Under the pieces are notes generated by a model. That model was not told the origin of the DNA. It saw only the letters and a list, made by a program, of their open reading frames with translations, and did no database searches. Shown here piece after piece: positions 45,490 to 56,400 of a DNA stretch of 64,000 nt. This stretch comes from Musa acuminata AAA Group. Taxonomy: Eukaryota; Streptophyta; Magnoliopsida; Zingiberales; Musaceae. The position numbers were made by a program, and so were the translations under genes. How positions within the stretch are numbered: position 1 is the first letter of the stretch; each line of letters starts with the position of its first letter. The stretch spans positions 33,151,001-33,215,000 of the forward strand of contig NC_088345.1 in assembly GCF_036884655.1 (NCBI RefSeq), read 5' to 3'.

Positions 45490-46267
45490 TGTCACAAACG
45501 GTCATCGCGCACCCGCAACAACTCCATTCAATGAACCGTTCGTTGCTCTCATCTACATGTACAATTGTTTGGCAGCATATTTTGGCTTGGTTTTAAGTCC
45601 TTTTGCTTGTAAAAATGTAAGTTCGAACAAGTTACAGTGCTATAGTGCGACCGCTCACCGAACCGAGCAAAACAGCCCAAAACAACTCTGTTTTCATGTT
45701 CCACGAGTTGTTTTCTGTAGCCCGCTATTGCACATGAAACGTTAGCCATCTTAGCACCTTGGAACCACCCGGGTGGCACCATGGTAGATGGGGCTTCGGT
45801 ATAGTGTCGGGCATTGAACAATCTTTCGCAAGTTCACATGTTACCTTGACGGGAATTTGTTGTCATGCCTAGCACCCGGTGAGCAACTGTTTGTGAACTT
45901 GCAGCTATTCGTTCAACCCTCTAAAGTCCTTGTTTTCCTCCTCTCCCTTTTTTCTCTTGTGCATGCAAGGTGCTCACTGAATTGCTTGTAAAGCTTTCCC
46001 TTTTTGTGAGATGTCGGGACTTGTCCGTCGCTCGTTCTTCGAACTAATCAACTTTCTTTTTTACATGTCCTTCAGGACCTGCGAGAGGTTACAAGTGGGC
46101 TGATCTTTGTGGACATAAATCTTAAGGGCGAAGTACGACTTAGGCAACGCAAGCTAAGTTCACGTCTTTGCCACAAAGGTGCCTCGCGACTTAGGCAACG
46201 CAAGCTAAGTTCGCGTCTTTACCACAAGGGTGCATCACAATTTAGGCAATTCCAGCTAAGTCCATGA
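45490..46267 (+). repeat. G2 3' LTR (right end uncertain)
   Basis: Starts TGTCACAAACGG after the polypurine tract. Near the end are three tandem units of about 50-57 bp around GACTTAGGCAACGCAAGCTA (46130-46265). The end is masked by the C3 fragment; no clear CA end or duplication was found. Confidence 0.6.
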
Positions 46268-47320
46268 TAGTTCACTAGAAGTTCTATCAGATTTGACTGA
46301 GAAGTCTAGGAGCTTGCCGAAGAAGCTTATCGGAACTCGCCAAGAAGATCGTCATGAAGTCTAGGAGCTTGCTAGGAGTCTGATAGAATATTGCCGAGAG
46401 ATCATCGGAAGTTCGCCGAAAGCTCACCGGAAGAAACCTAGACTAACCGGATCAAATTTACTTTGTGTATGCCTTAAATTTCATAGTTAACACATAATTA
46501 GGATTGAAATTGGGCCAACCCAATTAGGGGCTAGTTGAGACCATGTATGGACTATGTTGAGCTAAGTGAAAGGCCCAAACAATGACCTAACAGGTGGCAT
46601 AGTTTCCGAGACTATATTAGGTGGTGGTATTGCCCAATGTTAGTGTCAAGCGGTGGTACCACTAGTCTGGGCGGTGATACCGCTTAGACATAGTCTCCCA
46701 AGCGATGGTACCGCATAGTGTCAGTATTGCAAGAGATGGTACCGCCCAGCACAGGCGGTGGTACCACCAAGACCTAGAAAACCCGAAATGAGACCTTTTT
46801 AGGCTCCAAGTTTGAATCAACTTGAGGCATATAAATACCCCTCTCATCCCTAGTTAACCAACATACAATTGAGTATACAAATTGGGAAAAACACTATTGT
46901 AATCTTGAGAGTTCTCCTCCTCTAGCCTAAGTGTTTAGAATTCTATTTAGGGAGGAGTAAGTGGGATTGTAAGAGTTCTCTCCTGAACCTAACAAAAGGA
47001 GAATTGAGTTGTAAGGGTAGTTGATCTTCACCCATTTAAGGAAGATCGTTAGTGGATGCTGATGGCCTCGATAGAAGAGGAATCGGCAGAGTGGATGTAG
47101 GTCACGACGACCGAACCACTATAAAAATATGGTTTGCATTTATTTCTTGCTATTTACCTTTATCGCAAATGGAATTCTTACTTTCACTACACTTCTACAT
47201 ACTTTCAAGTTAAGCATTTCCGAGATCGGATTTTATTATATGAAAGATTTTCAAACTGATGTTTTTATCTGCTATACTAATTCACCCATCCTCCCTCTTA
47301 GTGTCGACTCATTCCTAACA
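46268..47320 (+). repeat. C3: 5'-truncated solo-type LTR of the Sirevirus-like family
   Basis: Aligns with the C2 LTR from the AAGTCTAGGAGCTTGCC segment through box array (46610-46775), TATA box (ATATAAATA, 46829-46837) and the end ATTCCTAACA at 47320. The first about 130 bp with TGTTGAATC are missing. It is more diverged than the other copies. No internal sequence is attached. Confidence 0.75.
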
Positions 47321-47499
47321 CAAACAAAGAAGAAACAACCTCTCGAACAAAAGGGGAGACCTGCTACAATAGAACCCTAAACTAGCACCCTCTCCTAGAA
47401 GTAGTAGAAGAAGAGCCCGTCACCTACCTCCTAAAGTAAAAGGGAGAGGGAAAGACAAACAAAGAAGAAACGACCTCCTATGTGGAAGGGGGAGACCTG
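47321..47499. repeat. Left flank of the composite element: repetitive non-coding DNA
   Basis: Two related stretches around ACAAACAAAGAAGAAACRACCTC occur at 47321 and 47455. The final GAGACCTGCCATG joins, after removal of the composite, to ATGGATGAACAAAAACCC at 58507, giving a unit like the one at about 58590. Confidence 0.6.
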
Positions 47500-47504
47500 C
47501 CATG

Positions 47505-47652
47505 TGTTAGGATCGAGAGCACTAAGAGGGGGGGTGACTTAGTGCAGCGGAAATCTTTCAGTGATAAAAAAAATGAAAGCTGCGTTCGTCCAATAAAAAC
47601 GATTTCGATATAAAAGCCGATTCTAAGATTACTTAAGATTAAGCAATTTGTA
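47505..47652 (-). repeat. Truncated LTR end of the composite
   Basis: TGTTAGGATCGAGAGC to about AAGATTAAGC is the terminal 148 bp of the LTR. It is joined to gag sequence through a short filler (about 47648-47685) that resembles nearby gag words such as ATTCATCAAAC. Confidence 0.88.
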
Positions 47653-47654
47653 GT

Positions 47655-48773
47655 CTAATGAAACAATTCATCAAACGATTTACCACTAATAGTCTTACAC
47701 TCATCAAACAATTCATGAAAAGCATTTAATAATTCATCGAATGATAAATCTGCATCTAATGAATTTGTTACCTCGTCTTCGATGGCCATTAGGGCGTAAT
47801 GAGCAACTTGCTCGGTGTTGGTCCCCTCTTCTTCGGACGCGCTCGAGTCGTCCCATGTTGCTTGAAGCGCCTTCTTCTTTGATGTTCTTCTTTTGACTTG
47901 GGGACAATCACTCTTGTAGTGTCCCGACTTTTTGCATTCATAGCAGATCACTTGGTCCTTCTTGGGTTCAAGTATATTTTTCGCATCATTCTTAAACTTG
48001 TTTCTTTTAAAGAACTTTTTAAACTTTCTTGTTAAAAGTGCCAAGTCATCATCACAGTCCTCATCACTTAAGTTTTCTCTCAAGTGGCATTCAGAAGTTT
48101 TGAGTGTCATATCCTTCCTGTCCTTTGGAAGGATGTCTTCTTGCTCTTCATGAGCTTTACAAGTCATTTCGTAGGTCATTAATGACCCGATTAGTTCTTC
48201 AAGAGGGAAGTTGCGCAGATCTTTTGCCTCTTGAATAGCAGTGACTTTAGGATCCCAACTCTTAGGAAGGGATCTTAGTATCTTATTTACGAGTTCAAAA
48301 TCTGAAAAACTTTTTCCGAGTCCTTTTAGACCGTTGACGACATCCGTGAAACGGGTAAACATGTCGCCAATGGTTTCACTCGGTTTTATTCGGAAAAGCT
48401 CAAAAGAATGCAACAACAGATTGATTTTTGACTCTTTCACTCTACTTGTGCCCTCGTGGGTCACTTCGAGTGTGTGCCAAATATCAAATGCAGTTTCGCA
48501 AGTTGAAACACGATTAAACTCGTTTTTATCAAGTGCGCAAAATAAGGCATTCATAGCCTTTGCATTAAGAGTGAAAGCCTTCTTTTCCAATTCATTCCAA
48601 TCGATCATTGGAAGAGAAGACTTTGAAAATCCGTTTTCAACAAGGTTCCATAGTTTAAAATCCATAGAAATAAGAAAGATCCTCATTCGGGTCTTCCAGT
48701 AGGTGTAGTCCGTCCCACTGAACATGGGTGGACGTGTAATAGAATGCCCCTCTTGGTTTCCGGCGTATGCCAT
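47655..48773 (-). CDS. Gag of the truncated distal unit (intact frame, C-terminus lost)
   Basis: A 372-codon open frame starting 50 bp after the middle LTR. N-terminus AGNQEGHSITRPPMFSGTDY, then NALFCALDKNEFNRVSTC and ETIGDMFTRFTDVVNGLK (UBN2-type copia gag). The zinc knuckle is CYECKKSGHYKSDCPQ (about 47950-47900). It ends DECKTISGK followed by six foreign codons at the deletion junction. It is nearly identical to the gag at 54768-56350 but lacks that copy's one-base deletion, so this truncated unit keeps the open gag frame. Confidence 0.9.
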   Translation of the reverse strand: MAYAGNQEGHSITRPPMFSGTDYTYWKTRMRIFLISMDFKLWNLVENGFSKSSLPMIDWNELEKKAFTLNAKAMNALFCALDKNEFNRVSTCETAFDIWHTLEVTHEGTSRVKESKINLLLHSFELFRIKPSETIGDMFTRFTDVVNGLKGLGKSFSDFELVNKILRSLPKSWDPKVTAIQEAKDLRNFPLEELIGSLMTYEMTCKAHEEQEDILPKDRKDMTLKTSECHLRENLSDEDCDDDLALLTRKFKKFFKRNKFKNDAKNILEPKKDQVICYECKKSGHYKSDCPQVKRRTSKKKALQATWDDSSASEEEGTNTEQVAHYALMAIEDEVTNSLDADLSFDELLNAFHELFDECKTISGKSFDELFH

Positions 48774-48806
48774 CTCTCTTGGGTTTTAATCCGTTAGACA
48801 GTTAAC

Positions 48807-48823
48807 CTCGCTCTGATACCAAT
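48807..48823 (-). other. Primer-binding site of the distal unit
   Basis: The minus strand reads TTGGTATCAGAGCGAGG, a full match to the initiator-Met tRNA complement over TGGTATCAGAGC. Confidence 0.9.
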
Positions 48824-50903
48824 TGTTAGGATCGAGAGCACTAAGAGGGGGGGGGTGAATTAGTGCAGCGGAAATCTTTCAGCGATAAAAAAAAACGAAA
48901 GCTGCGTTCGTCCAATAAAAACGATTTCGATGTAAAAGCTGATTCTAAGATTACTTAAGATTAAGCGCAGTTTACATCTAAGCACAGTTTACGTCTAAAC
49001 TGAGTTTGCATCTAAATACAGTTCGCATCTAAACGCAGTTTTGCGTCTAAACATAATTTTACGTCAAAACACAGTTTTGCGTCTAAACTCAGTTTACGTC
49101 TAAACGCAGTTTTACGTCTAAACGCAGTTTGTGTCTAAAAGTAGTTTACGTCTAAAACATAGTTTTATGTCTAAACACAGTTTACGCAGTTTGCGTCTAA
49201 ACACAGTTTTGCGTCTAAACTCAGTTTACGTCTAAACGCAGTTATACGTCTAAACGCAGTTTGCGTCTAAACGCAGTTTTACGTCTAAACGTAGTTTTAC
49301 GTTTAAAAGAAGTTTACTTCTAAAACACAGTTTTATGTTTAAACACAATTTGCGCAGTTTACGTTTAAATGCAGTTTTACGTTCAAACGGAGTTTGCGTC
49401 TAAACGCAGTTTTACGTCTAAACGTAGTTTGCGTCTAAAATAGTTTCAAAGGGATCTAAACTTAGAAGCTAGTTCATAAAAAGCGCAGAAGACAATTTTG
49501 CAGAATCAAAACACAATTGTAAGCTGATCGTACGAAAAACACAGATTTACGTCTGAATGCAGATTCGAAAAGATCAGCACTTAGAACTTGTTCGTAAAGG
49601 CGCAGAGAGCAATAGTTATGTAGGAGGTTTGCAGTAATGATAAGGTACTCAAAATAAAAGCAAACTAGAGATTTAGAGTGGTTCGGTCAGTCTTGACCTA
49701 CTCCACTTTTGGCTTCCTCCTCTAACGAGGTCACCGACGTCAACTAGCTGCCTTCCTTCAATGGGCGAAGGCCAACTGCTCTTTTACAGTTTCACTCCTT
49801 TTGATGGGCTCAGGAGACAACCCTTACAGGAACTTTCTCTCCTCTCTTTACAACTCAAGATTTGAAGAACAGAAAGAGGAGAACTTTAGGACTTTACACA
49901 AATTTGAGCTCTTAGAATCACAGAAAAGATCAAGAATTCGGTGTAGGTCTATATCATTTCTGTGCTGAATGGGTGGGGTCTTTATAGGCCCCAACCCAGT
50001 TCAAATTTGGAGCTCAAAACGATCAAATCCCGGAATTCCGGGATCAGGCGGTTGCACCTCCTGACTGGAGAGGTTGCACCGCCTGGCACAGCTCGGAGAC
50101 TGAGCCCAGGCGGTTGCACCGCTTGAGTCTAGCTCGGAGACTGAGCCCCAGGCGGTGCCACCTCTTGACTGAGGCGGTTGCACCTCTCTGCCAGAGCTCG
50201 AAGACCGAGCTCAGGCGGTGCTACCTCTCTGTCAGGGAGGTTGCACCGCCCAGTCTAGCTCAAAGACTGAGCTCAGGCGGTTGCACCTCCTGGCTGGGGC
50301 GGTTGCACCGCCCAGTCTCGCTGGGAGACTTAGCCCAGGCGGTGCCACCTCCTGGCCTAGGCGGTTGCACCTCCTAGTGCAATCAGGGTCCGAATGGTTA
50401 GCTCCATTCGGCCCAATTTCAATCTTTTCAGGGGCCCAATTGCCCTAAGATTAAGCTAATGGGATCACCTCCCATTTTCCAACTTAATTAACGTGCTAAC
50501 TACGATTAAATCTAAGACAATTTCTGCAGCTTTGCTCCGATGCGTCAATCGCTTCTTCCGGCGAGTTTCCGGCGAACTTCCGTCAATCATCCGATGAACC
50601 CTCGGTGATTCTTCTACGGACTTCCGGCAAATTCCTGGACTTTGCGACGATCCACTTGGCGAGTTCCGATGAGCTTCGCTTGGCAAGCTTCTGGACTTCT
50701 CGGATCTGTTCTCGTAGAACCTCCGACGACCGTCCGAACTTTCGTCGAACTCTCGAACTCCCAACGTGATCATGATCTTGACTCCGGCGTAACTCCTGCT
50801 GCTTGTCTAACTTTCATCGTAGTTAATCCTACACACTTATCTCAACACATAGATTAGACAACAAATGACAATTGACTTCATCATCAAAATCCGAGATTCA
50901 ACA
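48824..50903 (-). repeat. Middle LTR of the composite (2080 bp)
   Basis: On its left lie a primer site and gag, and on its right a polypurine tract, so it is both a 5' and a 3' LTR. It has the box array at about 50045-50375 and a TATA element changed to TATAAAG (about 49980-49986). Confidence 0.92.
48964..49445 (-). repeat. 17-bp tandem array in the middle LTR
   Basis: More than 25 degenerate head-to-tail units of the type GCAGTTTTACGTCTAAAC fill about 480 bp near the LTR end that abuts the primer site. The other composite LTR has the same array (56540-57015). C1 has only a few related words. Confidence 0.9.
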
Positions 50904-50918
50904 ATCTCCCCCTTTTTG
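50904..50918 (-). other. Polypurine tract of the composite
   Basis: The minus strand reads AAAAAGGGGGAGAT before the middle LTR. A second copy is at about 51375-51390 (ATCTCCCCCTTTG on the + strand). Confidence 0.88.
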
Positions 50919-51690
50919 ATGATGACAATCAATTGATAATGGAGTTATCCTTAACTCCCCCTATCTATATGCCATAGTTGAGATAAGTCAACCTTGAATT
51001 CAAGACCTAAGAATTCAAGTGACGTATTGATAAGTTAGATCAGTTAAACTTATCAATACTCCCATCATGATATATCTCTTCAAGATGTCAAGGCTTGACA
51101 TCATCAAGTTTGTATGATTGTGTTTGTAACTATTCATCATGTAATTGAATATTATCATATAAAGCTGCGAAGGACTATTACATGATGCACACATTTGAGA
51201 TTTTCTAGCAAGTTTGCATTTACTTCACAAGATAGGATATCAACTCAAGACATAATGCAAACTATAGCACATGTTCATATATCTCTTGGTGATGCAAGGA
51301 TGGCATAATTATAGCAGTGTTTATAGCATCACTCATAGTATTTCTAATCATGGCAGTGTTTATCAATTCATATATCTCCCCCTTTGTCATCAACAAAAAG
51401 CATAGTAATTATGATACCAGGAAAATAATAATAGAATGCTTATAGAGGAATTTTACATAGATTGCTTTAAATACGTCTTCCCCTTTTTGTTATAATCCAT
51501 TGTCTATGTAAAGATTTTGCAGGATGGAATACATACACATGAATCACTTCATCAAATCTATTTCAGAAACTTATTTTTCATGAAAGTGTACGAGAAAATC
51601 TGTTTTATAGCATTCGAATAAATTCGGACAAGATTTTGTTGCAGATTTTCACTTATAATCATAGAAACATGACAATCAAGTGATTTGATC
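50919..51690. other. 3' untranslated region of the composite
   Basis: AT-rich sequence between the pol end and the polypurine tract, similar to the corresponding regions of C2 and C6. No gene is seen. Confidence 0.6.
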
Positions 51691-54600
51691 ATTCAATATA
51701 GTCCGAAAAATAATTTTAACAAATTTATCTATTCGGACACATCAACATTCCTAATTCTCTTTTAATGAAATCAAATTGTTCTTCACTTAGAGGTTTTGTA
51801 AAAATGTCAGCCAGTTGATGTTTGGTATCAATGAACTCTATGGTTACGTCATGATTAGTGACATGATCTGTGATGTCTAATATCAATATGTTTTGTTCTT
51901 GAGTGTTGTATAGGATTTTTAGTTAAGCATATTGCACTCGTGTTATCACATTTAATGGGAATATCTTTAAGATTAACTTTGTAATCTTCTAAAGTGTTTT
52001 TCATCCATACAACTTGTGCACAGCATGCACTTGCTACAATATATTCAGCTTCGGTTGTTGATAGAGCAACCGAGCTTTGTTTCTTAGATGACCAGGATAC
52101 AAGGGCATGTCCTAAAAATTGACATGATCCTGATGTGCTTTTTCTATCTAGTCTACAGCCAGCGAAGTCCGCATCAGCATAAGCTGTTAACTCAAAATTT
52201 TCTGATTTTGGGTACCATAATCCTAGATTTGTGGTTCCATTAAGATATCTAAATATTCTTTTGACTGCTTTGAGATGAGATATCTTAGGGTTTGATTGAA
52301 ATCTAGCACAAAGTCCTACACTGAACATGATGTCTGGTTTGGTGGCAGTGAGGTAAAGTAAACTTCCTATCATACCCCTATAAGTCTTTTGATTAAAGCT
52401 TTCTCCACTTTCATCAATTTCTAACTTAGTGGAGGTGCTCATAGGGGTGTTAATAGCCTTTGAGTTGTTCATATTAAACTTTTTTAATAAATTCATAGCA
52501 TATTTTTTTTTACTAATAAAGATGTCGTTGCTTAATTGTTTGATTTGTAAACCTAAGAAGAATGTTAATTCTCCCATTAAGCTCATTTCGAATTCAAGAC
52601 TCATGGTTCTAGCAAAAGATTCACAAAGAGATTCTTTTGTAGAGCCAAAGATAATATCATCAACATAAATCTGAACAATGAGAAAATTATTTTTAAAATT
52701 CTTGATAAATAATGTGTAATCAACCTTACCTTTTGTGAAGTTATATTCGATAAGAAAAGAGCTAAGTCTCTCATACCAAGCCCTTGGGGCTTGTTTTAAA
52801 CCATAGAGAGTTTTAGTTAATCTAAACACATGATTAGGGAGGCTATCATTTTCAAAACCAGGAGGTTGTTCAACATAAACTTCTTCGGAGATAAAGCCAT
52901 TTAGAAAAGCGCTTTTAACATCCATTTGAAACAACTTAAAATTATTACTGCTAGCGTAGGCAAGGAGCATCCTTATGGCTTCCAATCGAGCCACAGGAGC
53001 GAAGGTTTTTTCGTAATCGATATCTTCTTCTTGGTTGAAACCTTTGGCCACTAATCTAGCCTTGTTTCTAACCACGATACCATTTTCATTTTGCTTGTTT
53101 CTGAAGACCCATTTAGTACCAATAACTAAATGATCATTTGGACTAGGAACAAGCTTCCACACTTCATTTCTCTCAAATTGATTTAATTCATCTTGCATTG
53201 CGATAATCCATGAATTATCTTTCATGGCTTTATCAATACATTTGGGTTCAATTTGGGAGAGAAAGGTGGCATTCGCACAAAAGGTTTTAAGAGAAGATCG
53301 TGTTTGAACCCCCTTTGACGTGTCTCCTAGGATTAGCTCCTTAGGGTGAGCATCTACATACTTCCAATCCTTGGGTAAGGATATTTCGAAAGTGGATGCA
53401 TCCAGGTTGTTAGTTGGAGAAGGGGTTTCATTTAAATTCAAGGAATCAAAATTAACATCTTCATCAAGATCATTTTTCGTGATTTCGGAAATCTCATTGA
53501 AAACAACATGAATGGATTCTTCAATAATTAGAGTTCTTTTATTGAAGATACGAAAGGCTTTAGAAACTATAGAATAACCAAGAAAGATTCCTTCATCAGA
53601 TTTAGCATCAAATTTTCCTAAGTTGTCTTTTTCATTCAAGATAAAACACTTAGACCCAAAGACTTTAAAATATGAAACGTTGGGTTTTTTATTGTTCCAT
53701 AACTCATAGGGAGTTTTGGTTAGTAGAGGTCTCACTAGAACTCTATTTAAAATGTAGCATGCAGTATTTACGGCTTCGGCCCAAAAATATTTGGGTAGGT
53801 TGTGTTCATTTAACATGGTTCTTGCCATTTCTTGTAAATTTTGATTTTTTCTTTCTACAACTCCATTTTGTTGAGGGTTTCTAGGAGTAGAAAAATTATG
53901 GTTGTATCCATTGAGTTCACAAAATTCCTAAAAATCATGGTTTTGAAATTCACCACCATGATCACTTCTAATAGACGAAATCATAGAACCTTTCTCATTC
54001 TGAACGAGTTTGCAAAACTTGGTAAAAGATCTAAGGCATTCACTTTTCTGTTTTAAGAAGTAAGTCCATGTGTATCTGCTATAGTCATCCACGATGACGA
54101 AAGCGTATTTGCTACCTCCTAGGCTTGATGTGGAGATGGGTCCGAACAAGTCCATATGGATCAATTGTAAGGGCCTAGAGGTGCTTATTTGATTTTTAGA
54201 TTTGAAGCTACTCTTAATTTGTTTACCTAATTGGCAAGCATCACATACATTATCTTTGATGAACTTGATATGAGGAATTCCTCTTACAAGTTCTTTGGAT
54301 GATATTTGAGTGATTAGCTTCATGCTAGCATGACCTAATCTTCTGTGCCATATCCAAGCATTCTCATTTAAAACAGAAAAACATATTTCATTACATAAAT
54401 CATTGATGTCAATAGTGTATACGTTATTTTGTTTTAATGCAATTATAGATATGTTTTTGTGTGGTTTTTCAATGATGCAAGCATTAGATTCAAATCTGAT
54501 AATATATCCTTTATCACACAATTGACTAATGCTCAAGAGGTTATGTTTTAGACCATCAACTAGCAAAACATCTTCAATAGAGAAGTTGGATTTGTTACCT

Positions 54601-55609
54601 ATGGTTCCTTTGCCAATGATTTTACCCTTGTTGTTGTCTCCGAAGGTGACATATCCTTCGTCTATGCTAGTGAGCTTAGAGAATTGGGATGGATCTCTAG
54701 TCATATGCCTTGAGCATCCACTATCAAGGTACCATCTCTTGCTCCTAGCTTGCGATGGTTTAGTTTTCTACAAGAAAGGATGATGTTTAGGTACCCATTT
54801 GCTTTTGGGTTCCTCACAAATAGATCTACATTGTCTATCATGTTGCATAGAATTTGTCATGGTTCCTTTAGGAACCCAAATCAATTTGTTTGGACTAATT
54901 TTCCTGAATGGACAATAATGCGTCCTGTGTCCAAACTTGCAACAAAAGTTGCATTTGCTTTGATGTCTAACATGTAAGATGGGGCCTTTTACGAAGGTAG
55001 TTGGATTTTGGTGAGGACTCCTCACAAATCCAATCCCACTTCTTTTGGGAACATGACCCTTGTTTGTAAGGATCATGTTTAATGACTTGCTACCAACCTC
55101 GAATTTCTTCAAGGTGTCCTTAAGTAGCAAGTTTTCTTTTTGAAAAGTTTCTAGATCATGGCATTTTATGCATGAGTTTAAACTATCACTATGTTCAGCA
55201 TTTAACTTATCAAACTTGTAAATAAGACTATCATACTCCTTTTTTAGCAATTTGTATTTACCACTAATAGTCTTACACTCATCAAACAATTCATGGAAAG
55301 CATTTAATAATTCATCGAATGATAAATCTGCATCTAATGAATTTGTTACCTCGTCTTCGATGGCCATTAGGGCGTAATGAGCAACTTGCTCGGTGTTGGT
55401 CTCCTCTTCTTCGGACGCGCTCGAGTCGTCCCATGTTGCTTGAAGCGCCTTCTTCTTTGATGTTCTTCTTTTGACTTGGGGACAATCACTCTTGTAGTGT
55501 CCCGGCTTTTTGCATTCATAGCAGATCACTTGGTCCTTCTTAGGTTCAAGTTTATTTTTCGCATCATTCTTAAACTTGTTTCTTTTAAAGAACTTTTTAA
55601 ACTTTCTTG
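51690..55609 (-). pseudogene. Composite pol and gag C-terminus: zinc knuckle, protease, integrase, RT, RNase H
   Basis: One frame from 55609 to 51855 with TAG at 54765 and TAG at 53925. It holds the knuckle CYECKKPGHYKSDCPQ (about 55525), protease WYLDSGCSRHMT (about 54725), GAG-pre-integrase WIWHRRLGHASMKL and CDACQLGKQ, and integrase IHMDLFGP and IRSDHGGEF. RT has [28 protein letters not shown] and the intact [10 protein letters not shown]. RNase H has [19 protein letters not shown] and [14 protein letters not shown]. After DIRHH a small deletion shifts the frame, and the expected end (HQLADIFTKPL) is readable in another frame to about 51690. RT and integrase sites are intact. Confidence 0.9.
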
Positions 55610-56350
55610 TTAAAAGTCCAAGTCATCATCACAGTCCTCATCACTTGAGTTTTCTCTCAAGTGGCATTCAGAAGTTTTGAGTGTCATATCCTTCCTGTAC
55701 TTTGGAAGGATGTCTTCTTGCTCTTCATGAGCTTTACAAGTCATTTCGTAGGTCATTAATGACCCGATTAGTTCTTCAAGAGGGAAGTTGCGCAGATCTT
55801 TTGCCTCTTGAATAGCAGTGACTTTAGGATCCCAACTCTTAGGAAGGGATCTTAGTATCTTATTTACGAGTTCAAAATCCGAAAAACTTTTTCCGAGTCC
55901 TTTTAGACCGTTGACGACATCCGTGAAACGGGTAAACATGTCGCCAATGGTTTCACTCGGTTTTATTCGGAAAAGCTTAAAAGAATGCAACAACAGATTG
56001 ATTTTTGACTCTTTCACTCTACTTGTGCCCTCGTGGGTCACTTCGAGTGTGTGCCAAATATCAAATGCAGTTTCGCAAGTTGAAACACGATTAAACTCGT
56101 TTTTATCAAGTGCGCAAAATAAGGCATTCATAGCCTTTGCATTAAGAGCGAAAGCCTTCTTTTCCAATTCATTCCAATCGATCATTGGAAGAGAAGACTT
56201 TGAAAATCCGTTTTCAACAAGGTTCCACAGTTCAAAATCCATAGAAATAAGAAAGATCCTCATTCGGGTCTTCCAGTAGGTGTAGTCCGTCCCACTGAAC
56301 ATGGGTGGACGTGTAATAGAATGCCCCTCTTGGTTTCCGGCGTATGCCAT
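55610..56350 (-). pseudogene. Gag N-terminal part of the full unit, frameshifted at its end
   Basis: Starts at 56350 with the same N-terminus as the gag at 48773. At about 55613-55616 the sequence lacks one base present in the distal copy (AAAAGTGCCAAG there, AAAAGTCCAAG here), which shifts the frame after DEDCDDDL. The remainder continues in the 55529 frame. Apart from this the copy is close to intact. Confidence 0.9.
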
Positions 56351-56383
56351 CTCTCTTGGGTTTTAATCCGTTAGAGAGTTAAC

Positions 56384-56400
56384 CTCGCTCTGATACCAAT
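56384..56400 (-). other. Primer-binding site of the full unit
   Basis: The minus strand reads TTGGTATCAGAGCGAGG, identical to the site at 48807-48823. Confidence 0.9.

Larger units (their letters stand above)
18367..46267 (+). mobile_element. G2: Tekay/Del-type chromovirus, host of most insertions; 5' end outside window
   Basis: The oldest framework from 18 to 46 kb. Its own DNA is visible at 18367-18414 (gag), 21165-24322 (gag to integrase), 44734-45489 (integrase end, chromodomain, polypurine tract) and 45490-about 46267 (3' LTR). C2 and solo LTR S1 sit in gag, and solo LTR S2 in integrase. Each join restores a continuous reading. It has a chromodomain at the C-terminus, so it is a chromovirus; the Tekay/Del name is an inference from gag and RT style. 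Confidence 0.85.

Noticed and set aside
48964..49445. Regular short repeats considered as a CRISPR-like array
   Set aside because: Units are directly adjacent without spacers, degenerate, and sit inside a plant retrotransposon LTR.
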